DNA of 64,000 nt from Rhipidocladum racemiflorum (GCA_036346355.1 CM070576.1:51507712-51571711); one strand, 5' to 3'; counted from the first letter of the stretch, positions 1 through 10,560 are shown. The notes: generated by a model not told the origin, from the sequence alone. A program made the numbers and translations.

Positions 1-106
1 ACCGTCTCCCACATCTTCGACGTTACACCTTTGACAGAAAGGGGCTTTGGTTGATCCCTCATTCAACAAGTAAGCTCGACGGGAGCCCGTTCTCCAATCG
101 TCGACA
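1..106 (+). mobile_element. 3' end of a Ty3-like LTR inserted in a copia element
   Basis: The last 60 or so bases match the end of the solo LTR at 16282-16900 almost exactly (shared segment from TTGATCCCTC to CGTCGACA). The LTR ends in CA at 106. The copia coding sequence resumes immediately afterwards, as shown by alignment with the related element near 33120. The insertion is therefore younger than the copia element. The rest of the LTR lies outside the window, so solo LTR versus full element cannot be decided. Confidence 0.7.
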
Positions 107-130
107 GGAAGGTTCAGATCTGGAATTGCC

Positions 131-1355
131 TTAATCACAGGCTTCTTTCCAGTGCCAGGTCTCAACTGGCTCCCCTTCTTGCTTTGGGGCATTTTCGTGA
201 TTGGCTGTTGGTAAGTCCTCTTGCCCAGTTTTCCCCAGACGTCTCCGGGTACTTTGGGTTTGAGAAGCCAGATTTTCTGTTCTTTTTCTTTGAGGCCTCT
301 GAACAGGATGAGGGATACCTTCTGCTTTCTTTGGTATTTCCACCCTCTCTGGTGCATTTCTTGCTGGTATATGCGACTTAGCCATGCTCTTCAGATCGCA
401 AAAATGATCAGGCAGTTCATTTGCTAAATTCTGCAAATCGATTGTCTTCTTGACTTCATGATTTGCTTCATTAGTGCGAGGGTCATGCACGGGGATACCA
501 ATGGAATGCCATATGATTTCCCGGCATTTTCATCCAATGGTTCATTTCCTCCCCCTAATGACGGGAAAGCGATCCTCGTCAAAAAAATGCAATCAGCGAA
601 TTTGGGCTGTATGCAAATCTCCAGTCGTGGGTTCCAAATACACGATTATGGATGCATTCTCATAACCAACGATATCGGCACTTGCGGAGAGGGCCCATTG
701 CATTCATTGTGGGGTGGTATAGGTACATATACCATTCATTCAAATCTTCAGATGACCCATTGCACTAGTTGCATAGTTGAATAGATGTTGTAGGCGCCGC
801 GGTATATAATTGATGAGTCTTTGCTGCGTGCATGGCATCGCGTGTCCCCAACAGGTGTTGGGAAGTTTACAACTCTGCAAGAGTGGTCGGGCTATGAGCT
901 TAATCCTCTTTGTTAGTGCTTCAGCTAGTCCATTTTGCGTATGGACGTGCGGTACAGAGTGCTCAACAGTTATTCGATTCTTTGTGCAATAATCATCAAA
1001 TGCCTTGGAAGTAAATTCGCTGGCATTGTCCATTCGAATGGACTTCACGCGATGATCAGGAAAAGCATTCTTAATTCTGATGATCTGCGAGATCAACTTT
1101 GTGAATGTATGATTCCTTGTTGACAGCAAACATGTATGCGATCATTTCGAGGAAGCATCAATGAGCACCATAAAGTACCGAAACTGCCCCAATAATGGCT
1201 GAATCGGGCCGCAAATATCCCCTCGAATGCGTTCCAGAATGCAGGATTTCATGTTGCACTTTCATAATAGAGGGCTTAGTTATTAATTTCCCGGTGGCAC
1301 ATGCATGGCACACAAAATCTTCGTGATTTGGGAAATTTTTTAACATTAATGCCAT
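131..1355 (-). pseudogene. copia polyprotein remnant: GAG-pre-integrase, integrase core and linker
   Basis: Three broken open segments make up one decayed polyprotein. 1355-1158 carries the zinc-binding GAG-pre-integrase motif with NHEDFVCHACATGK. 1129-740 carries the integrase core, with the second catalytic Asp in SIRMDNASEFTSKAFDDYC and the Glu region QNGLAEALTKRIKLIARPLL. 490-131 encodes the linker with VPARNAPERVE-type sequence, seen again in the copy at 32827-33087. Frame changes between the segments show that the element cannot make an intact integrase. Integrase would normally insert the cDNA into chromosomes. Confidence 0.85.
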
Positions 1356-1589
1356 GACCTTGTGAGTTGTTAACTATATTTCTCATAATTCTAAGACCAA
1401 GATGACCTAAATATACAATGCCATAAAGAAAATAATCCAGAGCTTCTTAAAGAAGTATACACTGCGTGTGCATTGATTCTTGTGTAGTACAGCCCAGATT
1501 CATACGAGGGATATTTTTCTAATACTATTTTTCATACTCCGCATGCTTCATAATGCACAAATGCTCTTTGCCATTTTCTTTATTGGTTT

Positions 1590-1850
1590 CTACGTGAAAA
1601 CCCATTGGCGCGGATATCTTTGAAACTTTAAGAGAGTGCGAGTTGATTCAGGGTACAAGGAGGCTTCATCAATTACCAAAGTTGTACCCATTGGCAATAT
1701 AATTGTGGCTCTTCCTGAGCCTATTATATGCGTATCGCTTCCTGCGATTTTCATAATCCTTCTAGCGTTCTTCGTGATCGTCTGGAAGTATTTCGACACT
1801 CTTAAGATGGTATTTGTTGTGCCACTATGAACAATACATATCACCTCCAT
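1590..1850 (-). pseudogene. copia protease remnant with catalytic Asp replaced by His
   Basis: The segment reads CIVHSGTTNTILR where a copia retropepsin should have D-S-G. The sister copy at 31430-31438 keeps D-S-G in the same context. The second conserved stretch, GRATIILPMGTTLVI, is present. Retropepsin cleaves the Gag-Pol polyprotein as a dimer using one Asp from each subunit, so the His codon at 1827-1829 should abolish activity. The substitution is seen directly; loss of function is inferred. Confidence 0.85.
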
Positions 1851-2057
1851 TGGGCGCTACACAATTTCTAAATAATAAGAAATATAATTCTATTCATACA
1901 GTGGCAAAGTAATTCAAATATTGCTTGAAAATATAGAATACTGGAATAAAGAATAAATTGAAATTCTATTCATGAGAAAAGAAAATGTATGCTCTTCGAG
2001 AGCTTACAATTCTTTATCCAAAATTCATTAACAACCATCGCTCAGAGCACGCAAACT

Positions 2058-2318
2058 TCAAAGTAACCCAATCTTCTTTGTGCTTGGAGCAAGATGGTGG
2101 ATTTGAGTTTCTCGAGCTTCGGGTGCGATCCATAATTCAAGTGCACTCACCTCGGCCATGCATTCATTTTTCCGAGTGGTGAAAAGGTGATGCTTGAGAA
2201 AAAGGGCAAAGTTTGATCCTTTTGCTCGGCAATAGTTTGCGTGTCCTTCGAGGACCCTAAGCCGGTGGCAGCTTGGAGCTTCTTGCTCGCAAGTATGATC
2301 TTCAAACTCGATGCCCAT
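2058..2318 (-). pseudogene. degenerate gag end with broken zinc knuckle
   Basis: The translation contains CHRLRVLEGHANYCRAK, which resembles the CCHC zinc knuckle of copia Gag with the second Cys lost. It lies just upstream (reverse strand) of the protease remnant, which is the expected position. It would have bound element RNA in the virus-like particle. It is short and isolated, so the call rests on position and this single motif. Confidence 0.45.
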
Positions 2319-2439
2319 GTGAGATAGTTACGACCTTTCTGGTCGATTCTTCAAACTCACATTTAATAATGCCAGTATTTGCATATTCAAAAGATTCTTT
2401 TTATTAGATTACTTCGTGTAATCTAATAAAGAGTGGTTG

Positions 2440-2900
2440 CAAGATTCATAATTGCATAATTAAATTCTCATGAATTTCCAGTAAACTAAAAGAAAGCAAT
2501 AATTTCAAGATTCATAAATACAAGATTCATAATTACGGGATTCATAAATGCAAGATTCATATATACACAGATTCATAAAAATTCATAAAAATTCATAAAT
2601 ACAGCTTCGTGCATGTATGTGATCGGCTTCGTGCATGCGATCAGATTTATGCGCGCGATCGACTTCATGTATGCCATCGGATTCATGTGCATGATCGACT
2701 TCGTGCATGCGATCGGATTCATATGCATGATCGACTTCATGCGATCTGTTTCATGTGCGTGATCGGCTTCGTGCAGGCGATCGGATTCATACGTGCGATC
2801 GGCTTTGTGTGCACGATCGGCTTCGTGCGATCGGCATAGCGCGGTTTCGTGCGTGCGGCGCTGTCAGTTCCATGCACGTCGGCCTTCTTGGCGCGTCGGT
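2440..2900 (-). repeat. short-period repeat arrays in the copia leader/gag region
   Basis: From 2490 to 2610 the unit is based on GATTCATAAATACAA. From 2605 to 2850 a longer unit alternates CGATCGGCTTCGTGCATG and CGATCGGATTCATGTGCATG, with about ten degenerate copies. The equivalent region of the sister element (30830-31040) has only scattered single units (TTATGAATC, GATCGC), so the array has expanded in this copy. The apparent ORFs here (Arg/Cys/His-rich) are products of the repeat. Confidence 0.8.
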
Positions 2901-3420
2901 GGCCGCTTCGTGCGGCATGCTTGAATTTCCAATGAATTATATTAAGGTAATTTTTCATCATTACTTGATAACAGAAAATAAATTCCAACATAAATTAAAT
3001 GCGGTGTAATGCTAATTACAACTTATGTAACTCTCGTTGGTTGGGAGCGAAAACAGGTAGCGAATATCTCCGTCAATTCGACTCTTGGCCAGGTCAACCT
3101 GCCCCTAGGGCTCACATGAGGGAGGGAGCACTTCCCGTTTCCGGGTGCCAATTAAAGAACCAAGCCTCATGTGTGTTTTCCTAGACACCAATTGTCTCAT
3201 GTCTGTTTATTCATTACCAAAATCAAATCCCAACCACTCAGGTTCTGTTGCCAATTAAACGTGCATGTAGTGATGGCTTCGTGCCCACGTACTGTTGCTT
3301 CGTGATAGGGCTTCGTGCCGATGTACTATAGCGATCTGTAGCTTCATGCTACGATCTGCGAAAGTTGTTGTGAACTTGTAGCTTCGTGCCACGTTGAAGA
3401 ACCCGGTACTTAGATGCATA

Positions 3421-3563
3421 CTCGTAGCTTCATGCCACGATTAGATGCATTCATACTATGTACTAGAGAAACACTGCGAACTCGTAGCTTCGTGCCACGA
3501 TTAGATGCATTCATACTATGTACTAGAGAAACACCGCGAACTCGTAGCTTCGTGCCACATAGA
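3421..3563. repeat. 60 bp tandem duplication in copia leader
   Basis: Two consecutive 60 bp units begin with CTCGTAGCTTCGTGCCACGA and are nearly identical (3421-3480 and 3481-3540). A third, partial unit follows from 3541. The shorter motif GCTTCGTGCC also recurs at about 3270-3400. Confidence 0.85.
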
Positions 3564-3835
3564 TGCGCGTAAAGAATTGAACGAGCTATTAGATTCAATC
3601 TTCTGTTTCTCACCTTTCCAATCTATTCTTCGGTAGGCTATCGCGTAGGATAGAGTCGCGTAGGACTTTTTCTTTCTGCAATCCGAGTGGATGCCGGCTT
3701 GATGGCGAGTTGATTGCAGATCGGATTGGGCGATCAATCGCCGGTAGTAGTCGTTCGTCGTTGTCGACGATCCTTCACTTCTTGTCTTTTTCTCACCTTT
3801 CAATCTTTCTCCGGTAGAGCTTCGTGCTGATAACG

Positions 3836-4052
3836 TGTTAGACAACCTCGCTATCGAATAGTCCGGGGTTGCCTAATAGATCTAAATCGAGAATAGAGAG
3901 AGGGAGAGAGACACAATATGAGGAGGAACTGCTCTGCTTTATTATTCTCATTGCTTGTGTGTACAAAGGGGTAGCCCCTGCCTCCTATATATAGCGGTTC
4001 TGCTAGAGATAAGGAAGAGTCCATATAGGATACGTCAATCGGTTTCCTAACA
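3836..4052 (-). mobile_element. copia 5' LTR (217 bp)
   Basis: On the reverse strand it begins TGTTAGGAAACC and ends GTTGTCTAACA. It contains a TATATATAGGAGGC promoter-like box and a CT-rich stretch. Length and ends match the LTRs at 28542-28758 and 35220-35448. The sequence next to the LTR on its internal side reads CGTTATCAGCACGAAGC, which may be the primer site, though it is not the usual initiator-Met primer sequence. Confidence 0.85.
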
Positions 4053-4210
4053 TTTAGAACGGATAGTAAATCCGATTACGGCACAACTATCGGTTGTTAC
4101 GGCATATTTCCTGCGATGGCACTATGAGACAGAAGACAGATAACGAATATAAACGTGACATCACGAAACCCCACATGGCGGGATGGCCAGCACATGGGGG
4201 TTCAGTTCAT

Positions 4211-4446
4211 GGAAAATTTTTTAAATAATACATTTTTTACTCAAAATTGTAAAAATATACTACGGAAAAAGAAAATTTCAGAAATATACCTCTGTAGCTC
4301 GTTGGTTGGGCGACAGAAAAATGTAGCCCAACCAACGGGCGACAGCAGTGGCCAAGACTTTATCGCACGGGCGTTAGGCGACAGAGGTTAAAATCGCCTG
4401 ATCATCAAGCGACAGAGGTTAAAGTCACCCAACCAACGAGCTACAG
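4211..4446. mobile_element. foldback element, partial
   Basis: A perfect 19 bp inverted repeat lies at 4292-4310 (CTGTAGCTCGTTGGTTGGG) and 4428-4446. Between the arms a module GCGACAGAGGTTAAA recurs. The left flank, GAAAATTTTTTAAATAATAC, resembles the terminal sequence of the Mutator-type element at 35593. No matching right outer arm is visible, so this looks like a truncated member of that type. Confidence 0.5.
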
Positions 4447-4479
4447 AATCAACAGCAACCAAGTGGATTGGGGTTTAAG

Positions 4480-5959
4480 GGTTTTGTGATTTTTGAAGCT
4501 CCGAATCGAACGAAATAAATTTCTAAATTTTTATTAAGCTATAAGGATTCGTAATATGTCACAAAAAGTATTATATTGCATGCAAAATTAATTTGTATAA
4601 ATTAAGTTTACATAAAGACCCTTTTATGAATTGTGAAGAAACTATAAACCATGGCTCCAAAAATCATGAAATAAATATCACTTGTTCCTAGGGTCTTAGA
4701 TATCCCATGTTTGCAAAAATATGTAGGAATGAACTGAGTTGAATAAACCAAATAACTAGAAGAAGCCTTTGTTGCATGAAACGCTTAAGGTTTTTCGGAA
4801 GCGCGTAAAATATCGTATTTGAATATATTTTTCCGGAAGAATGGGGCATATTTGCTTTTTGATATATGGACCACCATATTCTGAAAAAATATTTTATTTA
4901 CACCTTGCTTTGCATCTAAATGCACTAGCGCAATAACCCTAAGTATTATGGTCGACAAGATTTTGGTAACGCTTAAGCCTTTACGGGAGCCCGTAAGATA
5001 TCGTGTTTGAAGGTAATTTTTTGTAAGAATGGATGAGATTTGCTATTTGATATATGGACTATCATATTATGGGAAAATATTTTATTTATACATTGATTTG
5101 CATGTAAATTGTAATAGCGCAATAACCCTAGTATTATAGTCTATAACAAATTATATTCCAACATGTTAAGTATGTGATCCTGTAGGTTAATGCATATTCG
5201 GCTATGGGTCAAAACTCCTTTTGGCCCATAAGTCAGTAGCACCCTTAGCCGGGTATAGCGACTTCCAAATATGCACAACTATTATATCGAACGAATCTAT
5301 ATAATGCTCGTGTATTGATTCATTTGCCTCATGATACCAAATCAAAATCAAGACGAGAAACATGCCATCCTATAATAATTCGATCATTCACTCATTCTGC
5401 AGTGGATTACTCAGTTGCAATTGACTACTCAATCATATTCGTCACGGTCATTCACTTCCTTAATCCAACCACATCGAGAGGCCCAAAGATATCTCTCCCA
5501 TTATATAGGAGGGGCAAATTCTACCTTGATCGCTCACATTCCTCTACATATTTCATAGTAAACTCAAAAGCTACCTTTATGACTACCAGTTATAGAGATG
5601 TGTTTGACAACCCGTAAGTATATTGTTACACATTAGAAAACCATGACGAACTCAAGTCTAAGGATCACACATACACCATGTTCTTCAACACATGTTCACA
5701 TTATTAATTTGATATATTTATATTCGTAACCCATGAAACATGATTATCAATCAATACATGTGCTGACCTTAAACCATAATTATCTCACATGATGATATAA
5801 GGTCAAGAATAATTCAGAATAATATCAAAATATGAATAAAGAGTTTCACAAACAAGTCGCATACTTGTTGATTGATACTAATAATATTTATTAAAAAAAT
5901 AATCATATTATTACATAAACATAGACGCGATAGATTGCCTCAAGGATGTATCACTAACA
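4480..5959 (-). mobile_element. long Angela/BARE-like copia LTR (left boundary approximate)
   Basis: On the reverse strand the junction at 5969-5950 reads AGTGGGAGATTGTTAGTGAT, followed by a CCTTGAGGCAAT-type start. This is the polypurine tract plus 3' LTR start typical of Angela/BARE-like copia elements (TGTTGGAAATATGCCCTAGAGGCAAT). The LTR then runs leftwards for roughly 1.4 kb as AT-rich non-coding DNA. Its far end was not located, so 4480 is an estimate. It contains the internal duplication listed below. Confidence 0.55.
4781..5155. repeat. diverged direct duplication, period about 188 bp
   Basis: Both units start with ACGCTTAAG (4781 and 4969). Both contain AATATCGT(A/G)TTTGAA, GATATATGGAC and ATATTTTATTTA, and end in AGCGCAATAACCCTA. 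It lies inside the long LTR. Confidence 0.75.
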
Positions 5960-6642
5960 ATCTCCCACTTATACTTGAATAAATCATGTAAGTATCTAAT
6001 ACTCATAGTTCTTGTACGTGCCTTATGCTTTAGCTATGAGGGTGGCTTTATCAGCAGATTAGAAATATAAAAATCCGTGTGCACTTTGCATATATTCACG
6101 ATATGTGTGGTATATGCCGCGCTAGGTTTAGAAGATCATTGGTCTGAAGACTGAAGCAGATGTGTCTAGAATAACATACAAACTGATTCGACACATTCGC
6201 AAGCTGATGCTGCTTTAATGGGTGAGGAAGTTGTGTCGAAAAAAGAAGATACTAGCTTCTAATGAGTGACTGTCTTCAAGTTGTGTTCTGAAATTTCACC
6301 TGTGAGTTGTTGACGAGTTGGGCGAGTTGCCCTTGACTACCTTCTTTTGCTTCTTGTCCTCTTTTGATGTACTGGGTGTTAGAAATAAGGTCTAAGTGAC
6401 CCATTTATCTCTAATGCTAAAGCTACAAAGAATAGTACCATATTGCTAGTTGAAAGAGGAGAATACCAATTTAAAAAGGAGAGCTCCCACCATTGCCTTG
6501 TAATGAGGCATATGGAGGGTGAGGAGCACGGCTAAAGTCACACGCATGCGCGCGTATTTCATGAATTACCGCATATTTTTTCCGCGTGACTTGTGACTTG
6601 CGAGACATCGTCGTGCGGTGGATTAAATCCTGGCACGTTTAA
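5960..6642. other. non-coding stretch: LTR-element interior and unassigned DNA
   Basis: The first tens of bases (5960-5975) form the complementary polypurine tract of the adjoining LTR, so the stretch begins inside that element. The rest is AT-rich with no coding motif. An unusual ACGCATGCGCGCGT patch lies near 6541. I see no gene. Confidence 0.4.
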
Positions 6643-7502
6643 ACCCTTTTATTTTTTGGTTTCTCTCTATTATTAGTGAATAGATGGGGTCATTTACTGA
6701 GAATTGAAACAGCCATGATAATGACGTCAGTTTCTAATAGACCAGCAGTTTACTAACGTTTAATGGTGTTGTAATGGTCAATTATTGACTGTTACTGGTG
6801 CAGGCTATAAAATATAGAGATGTCGAGACTTAAATGAGTTTTTTCCTCTGGCACTCGCGTTCATCCCCTAATCTGTGTTGCGTCTTCGTGCTGCGCTCGT
6901 TGTTCACCGACCTTCCTCTCGGCGTGCACCGCGAGGCAAGGAGAGCGGGATCTCGGAACCGTTGCCGTAGCGAGAACCTACACGGGGGTGGCAATAAGGT
7001 TTCTGGGCAGTGCAATTGCGCGACCGCTCGAGCTTTCTCTGCGTCGACTACTTCCTCTACGGCCAGTCGCTACCCTTTTATTTTTTGGTTTCTCTCTATT
7101 ATTAGTGAATAAATGGGGTCATTTACTGAGAATTGAATCAGCCATGATAATGACGTCAGTTTCTAATAGACCTGCAGTTTACTAACGTTTACTGGTGTTG
7201 TAATGGTCAATTATTGACTGTTACTGGTGCGGGCTATAAAATCTAGAGATGTCCAGACTGAAATGAGTTTTTTCCTCTGGCACTCGCGTTCATCCACTAA
7301 TCTGTGTTGCGTCTTCGTGCTGCGCTCGTTGTTCACCGACCTTCCTCTCGGCGTGCACCGCGAGGCAAGGAGAGCGGGATCTCGGAACCGTTGCCGCAGC
7401 GAGAACCTGCACGGGGGTGGCAATAAGGTTTCTGGGCAGCGCAACTGCGCGACCGCTCTAGCATTCTCTGCGTTGACTACTTCCTCTACGGCCGGTCGCT
7501 AC
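6643..7502. repeat. 429 bp tandem duplication with TATA-like box in each unit
   Basis: Unit 1 is 6643-7071 and unit 2 is 7072-7502, with only scattered base differences. Each unit starts ACCCTTTTATTTTTTGGTTT and contains GGCTATAAAAT (about 6804 and 7232). A GC-rich segment encoding different frames in both directions follows. After unit 2 the sequence continues through CATCGTAAGAATT, which could be a splice donor. The small ORFs in the units (about 60-100 aa) resemble no family I know. It may be a duplicated promoter plus leader exon of an unrecognised transcript or of a repeat. Confidence 0.8.
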
Positions 7503-8596
7503 TGCGCTGCATCCTTTTCGTCATCAAGCCCATCGTAAGAATTCTCCTATTTTCCCTCTGTTTATCTCGTACACATCATTTCTAGATCTACTTTTCAAAC
7601 ATATGTGGTATCTTCTGTCTAGCCTGTTGTGTTTGATTATTTTAGAATTATGTTTCATATTCAAATCTGAAATTAAAATAATACCTATATTTTTAACACT
7701 GGATAATTGTCGGGCCATGAACAGTGGCTTCGGTTAATAAAGTTGAGAGGTATCCCACCCGGTTCGAAAAGAAAATGTTTATTCCGATTGGCTCTAGATT
7801 CCGTTGATGGATGATCGTCTCTAGTTGTTAGCAATTTGCTATGCAAGATACTAACACAAAGGCCCTGTGTTGCAAATCTCAGGCTACTTGACGTTTTGAA
7901 GGAAACATTTCTGAAAGATCCAGCCACTCCTTAGCAACTTCTTCGATGAAATCAGTCGCTGCTCAGTGCATGTATTCTGCTGGTGGATATAAGACGGAGG
8001 CCCATTCATTTCAGCTTATAGACAACTTTTGTTTAAAATAAAAACGGATTGTTCATCAAATAGTAGAATTGTGGACAGCTTTTTCCATAATCAGAATACC
8101 AACACAACATAAAATCAGAAGCCGGCATTTTCCCGATACTCCCGCATCCTCACGACCTCCTCTCCTTCTCCCCCTTGCTCCCTCCGCCCGCCGAAGCCCA
8201 TCCGCGCCACCGTCCTCCGCCCATCGCCCCACCGTCTTCCGTCCGCCCTCTTTCGCCGCCACCCCGTCCGAGCTCCTTCGTCGCCGCCCGAGCTCCTCCT
8301 GTGCCACCCAAGCTCCTCCACCGCTGGCCCCTCCACCCGAGCTCCTCCTCTGCCCGCCACTAGCCCCTCCGCCCGAGCTCCTGCACCTCTACCCGAAGCC
8401 AGCCCATCAACAATCAAATTCTCGAGCGGATTGCCGAACATCCAGATTATCCAGCCAGCAGATTTTTGAAACAACCATTTCTTTAGACACCTGGCTATAA
8501 TCCAAAATATGCATAATCCGAAGATGTCTCGAACTGGGCCTTAGAGTGGATGGCGCATCTGTATCTGTACTCTATAAAAGAACCAAGTGATGGTGA
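7503..8596. other. intergenic, including a CT-rich Pro/Ser low-complexity patch
   Basis: No convincing gene. 8150-8400 is C-rich with open frames on both strands encoding Pro/Ser-rich or Arg/Gly-rich sequence. This is typical of low-complexity DNA or a repeat, not of a conserved protein. Confidence 0.5.
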
Positions 8597-8711
8597 GGGC
8601 TTGTTTGGAAGGTCCATTCTTAGGATTTGTGTGGATGGTTTAAGATTTTGAACACAAAATCGCGGTCCATCCATATGTATCCCGCCCAAAAATGAATCTC
8701 CCAAACAAGAC
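8597..8711. mobile_element. small MITE-like inverted repeat element
   Basis: The left end GGGCTTGTTTGGAAGGTCC is answered by GGATCTCCCAAACAAGAC-like sequence at the right end in inverted orientation. The TTGTTTGG core is common at the ends of grass hAT and Harbinger MITEs. Flanking ATGGTG-like sequences are not a clean duplication, so the superfamily is uncertain. Confidence 0.45.
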
Positions 8712-9915
8712 AATGGTGTGTTTTTCACCTTCCCAACCTTCGCTCACCTCTCATTAAATCCCTTTTCTACCCCAAACAAATCTCTAACAAAAACTACCTT
8801 ACCACAAACAAATTAACTTCTAAAAATATAATACTTATCCCAACAATATTCCCCCCTCCGGCCGGCCTGCTCAGCGGGAATAAACCATTTACATGGTCAC
8901 GTCTGGTGTGTGTAAAAAAGCAGAAACATTTCACTTAGCTTAATCCAAAGCTGGGGCATCAGTGCAGAAATCTGCGTTTAATTACTGTTTGAAGGCGACA
9001 GAGTAGATAAACATCACGAGGCCGGCAATCTGTAAGCACGCAGCAATAGTCCGTAGTACAGGAATTACAAGTACAAAAGCATAAAGCATGTCGTAATGAT
9101 GGAACACTAGCGTTCACCCTGCTGCTTCATTATGTTCCTTCCTTTATGATTAATATGTGCACCCTAATTACAAATATATCATGGAAGTGATGCCCGTCAA
9201 ACTCGTCGAAGCTCTTTTTTTTTTTCTTTTTTTTTTTTGAAAAATCAGCTCTTTTCCAAATTTGTATGGATAAAAAACAGATTTTTGTTGTTGTTTCAAC
9301 TCTACATGATGTTTTGCTTAAAAGTTTGGATCTAGCTAGCTGATTCTCAGTTGACTAGATTTGTTGGAAAATCAGTATTTTTTTAGCCGTTGGATCTCTC
9401 AACTACTACATCCCAATCTAGATGGCTCTCGATCGGTCACCAACTCTACACCGCCATCATCCCTCCCTATCTTATCTTTTGCACCACCTTCCACATCCTA
9501 TCGTGTTGCAGAGCTTTTCAATTGCAGAGCTTTTCGGACCCTATCGTAGCACGGTAATAAATTCAACCACAAAAGAACAATACAGGAAGATCAAAATGTT
9601 GATCGTGCACTTATTATGTAGGAGTAGGAGTGCCGAACACTACATCTAAACCCAGATTAGGATTCAAATCAACGTAGTCAAATACTGAAATATCAATTAT
9701 GTACATGGCAAATTGCCCAAGACGGGCACATCATGCTGGAGCACATTATTGCAATGTTCTTTCAACAAATTGGAGGGAAGAGAACTATGCTTATTACGCT
9801 CTACAATAGTACAATTACACTTCCCGACAACATAGTACGTAGGAGTAGAGGACGACCAACCGATGCAGTTGCAGTTGCACACACGCGCGGCAACCGATTT
9901 TACAAGGCGATTTCC
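8712..9915. other. intergenic and 3' flank of the OVATE gene
   Basis: Contains T-rich runs at about 9216-9238 and no supported coding region. The part closest to 9915 is presumably the 3' UTR of the reverse-strand OVATE gene. Short ORFs here have no recognisable motifs. Confidence 0.4.
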
Positions 9916-10560
9916 TCAGCCCTTGCAAGAAGAGAAGAGGCCGGAGCAAACCTCGTGGAAGGCCTCGAGGATGGCGGCGCGGTGCTCCCGCGCGTTCACG
10001 GACACGTAGCAGTTGAGCAGCGCGCGCAGGTCCGCCGGCTCGGCCATCCGCTTCGCCGTGATCACCTCCTCGATGGACCGCCGGAACTCCTCCCGGGGGG
10101 CGTACGTCCTCCTGTCCACCGCGACCAGCACGACGCACGGCCTTCTGTCGCAGGGGGCTCTCTTCTCGTAGCAGCAGCCGCCGCAGGCGCAGGTGCACCC
10201 GCACCCGCACGTACGGCGCCGGCGCTCGGCCATCTCCGCCGTCCCCCGGGGCGCCGGCTGCCGGCCGGCGGCGTCGATCATGGACTGCAGCCTCGCCTGG
10301 ACCATCCCGTGCGCGAGGTTGGACAGGCCGCGCTGCGGCGGGAGCGGGGGCTCCGGCGCGTCGACGGACGAGCACGACGCCGACGAGGACACGCTGAGCC
10401 GGGACGCGCCGCAGCACAGCGCGCGGCACTTGCCGTTCTTGTGCCTCGCCCTCGCGGCCGCAGCCACCTTCGCCGTGGGCGCGCCCGCCTGGCTCTTGCC
10501 TCTCCCGCCGCTGCCGCCCTTCTGCTGCTGCCGCTTGCTCCGGCCTGAGAAAAGCTGCAT
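9916..10560 (-). CDS. OVATE family protein (transcriptional repressor)
   Basis: Single-exon gene of 214 aa. Residues about 142-206 form the OVATE domain: CVVLVAVDRRTYAPREEFRR, then an amphipathic SIEEVITAKR segment, then DLRALLNCYVSVNAREHRAA, then ILEAFHEVC. These match the VAV..S.DP..DFR.SM..MI and LL.C.LSLN....H..I..AF family signature. A Lys/Arg/Gln-rich N terminus (SGRSKRQQQK) could be a nuclear signal. Residues 118-130 are an unusual Cys/Gly cluster (CGCGCTCACGGCC). OVATE proteins repress transcription and bind TALE homeodomain factors to control organ shape and wall growth. The domain variant here is divergent: R-T-Y-A-P replaces the usual acidic D-P segment. The first Met gives the usual length for a short OFP. 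The gene stands alone, divergent from the DUF3537 gene 1.7 kb away. Confidence 0.88.
   Translation of the reverse strand: MQLFSGRSKRQQQKGGSGGRGKSQAGAPTAKVAAAARARHKNGKCRALCCGASRLSVSSSASCSSVDAPEPPLPPQRGLSNLAHGMVQARLQSMIDAAGRQPAPRGTAEMAERRRRTCGCGCTCACGGCCYEKRAPCDRRPCVVLVAVDRRTYAPREEFRRSIEEVITAKRMAEPADLRALLNCYVSVNAREHRAAILEAFHEVCSGLFSSCKG

Larger units (their letters stand above)
107..4052 (-). mobile_element. Ty1/copia LTR retrotransposon, 3' truncated, degenerate
   Basis: Reading on the reverse strand, the order is 5' LTR (4052-3836), a repeat-rich leader and gag region, protease (1850-1590), GAG-pre-integrase (about 1355-1158), integrase core (1129-740) and the integrase-RT linker (490-131). 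The element is then cut by another LTR at 106. This order (PR-INT before RT) is diagnostic of Ty1/copia. The same family is present as a complete copy at 28542-35448, with matching LTR ends (TGTTAGGAAACC... GTTGTCTAACA) and matching internal blocks. RT and RNase H are not present in the window. Confidence 0.85.

Noticed and set aside
2590..2850. CRISPR-like direct repeats
   Set aside because: There are no unique spacers of constant length and the DNA is a plant retrotransposon; it is a minisatellite.
3818..3836. Canonical initiator-Met tRNA primer site next to the copia 5' LTR
   Set aside because: The sequence CGTTATCAGCACGAAGC shares only part of the expected TGGTATCAGAGC, so no primer tRNA is assigned.
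8069..8500. 143 aa Pro/Ser-rich ORF that might be an extensin-like cell-wall protein
   Set aside because: No signal peptide and no SPPPP-Tyr periodicity; C-rich low-complexity DNA is a simpler explanation.
9733..10548. 271 aa forward ORF and 293 aa reverse ORF overlapping the OVATE gene
   Set aside because: Both are Ala/Arg/Pro-rich frames created by the high GC content of the OVATE exon; only the 214 aa reverse frame has a conserved domain.
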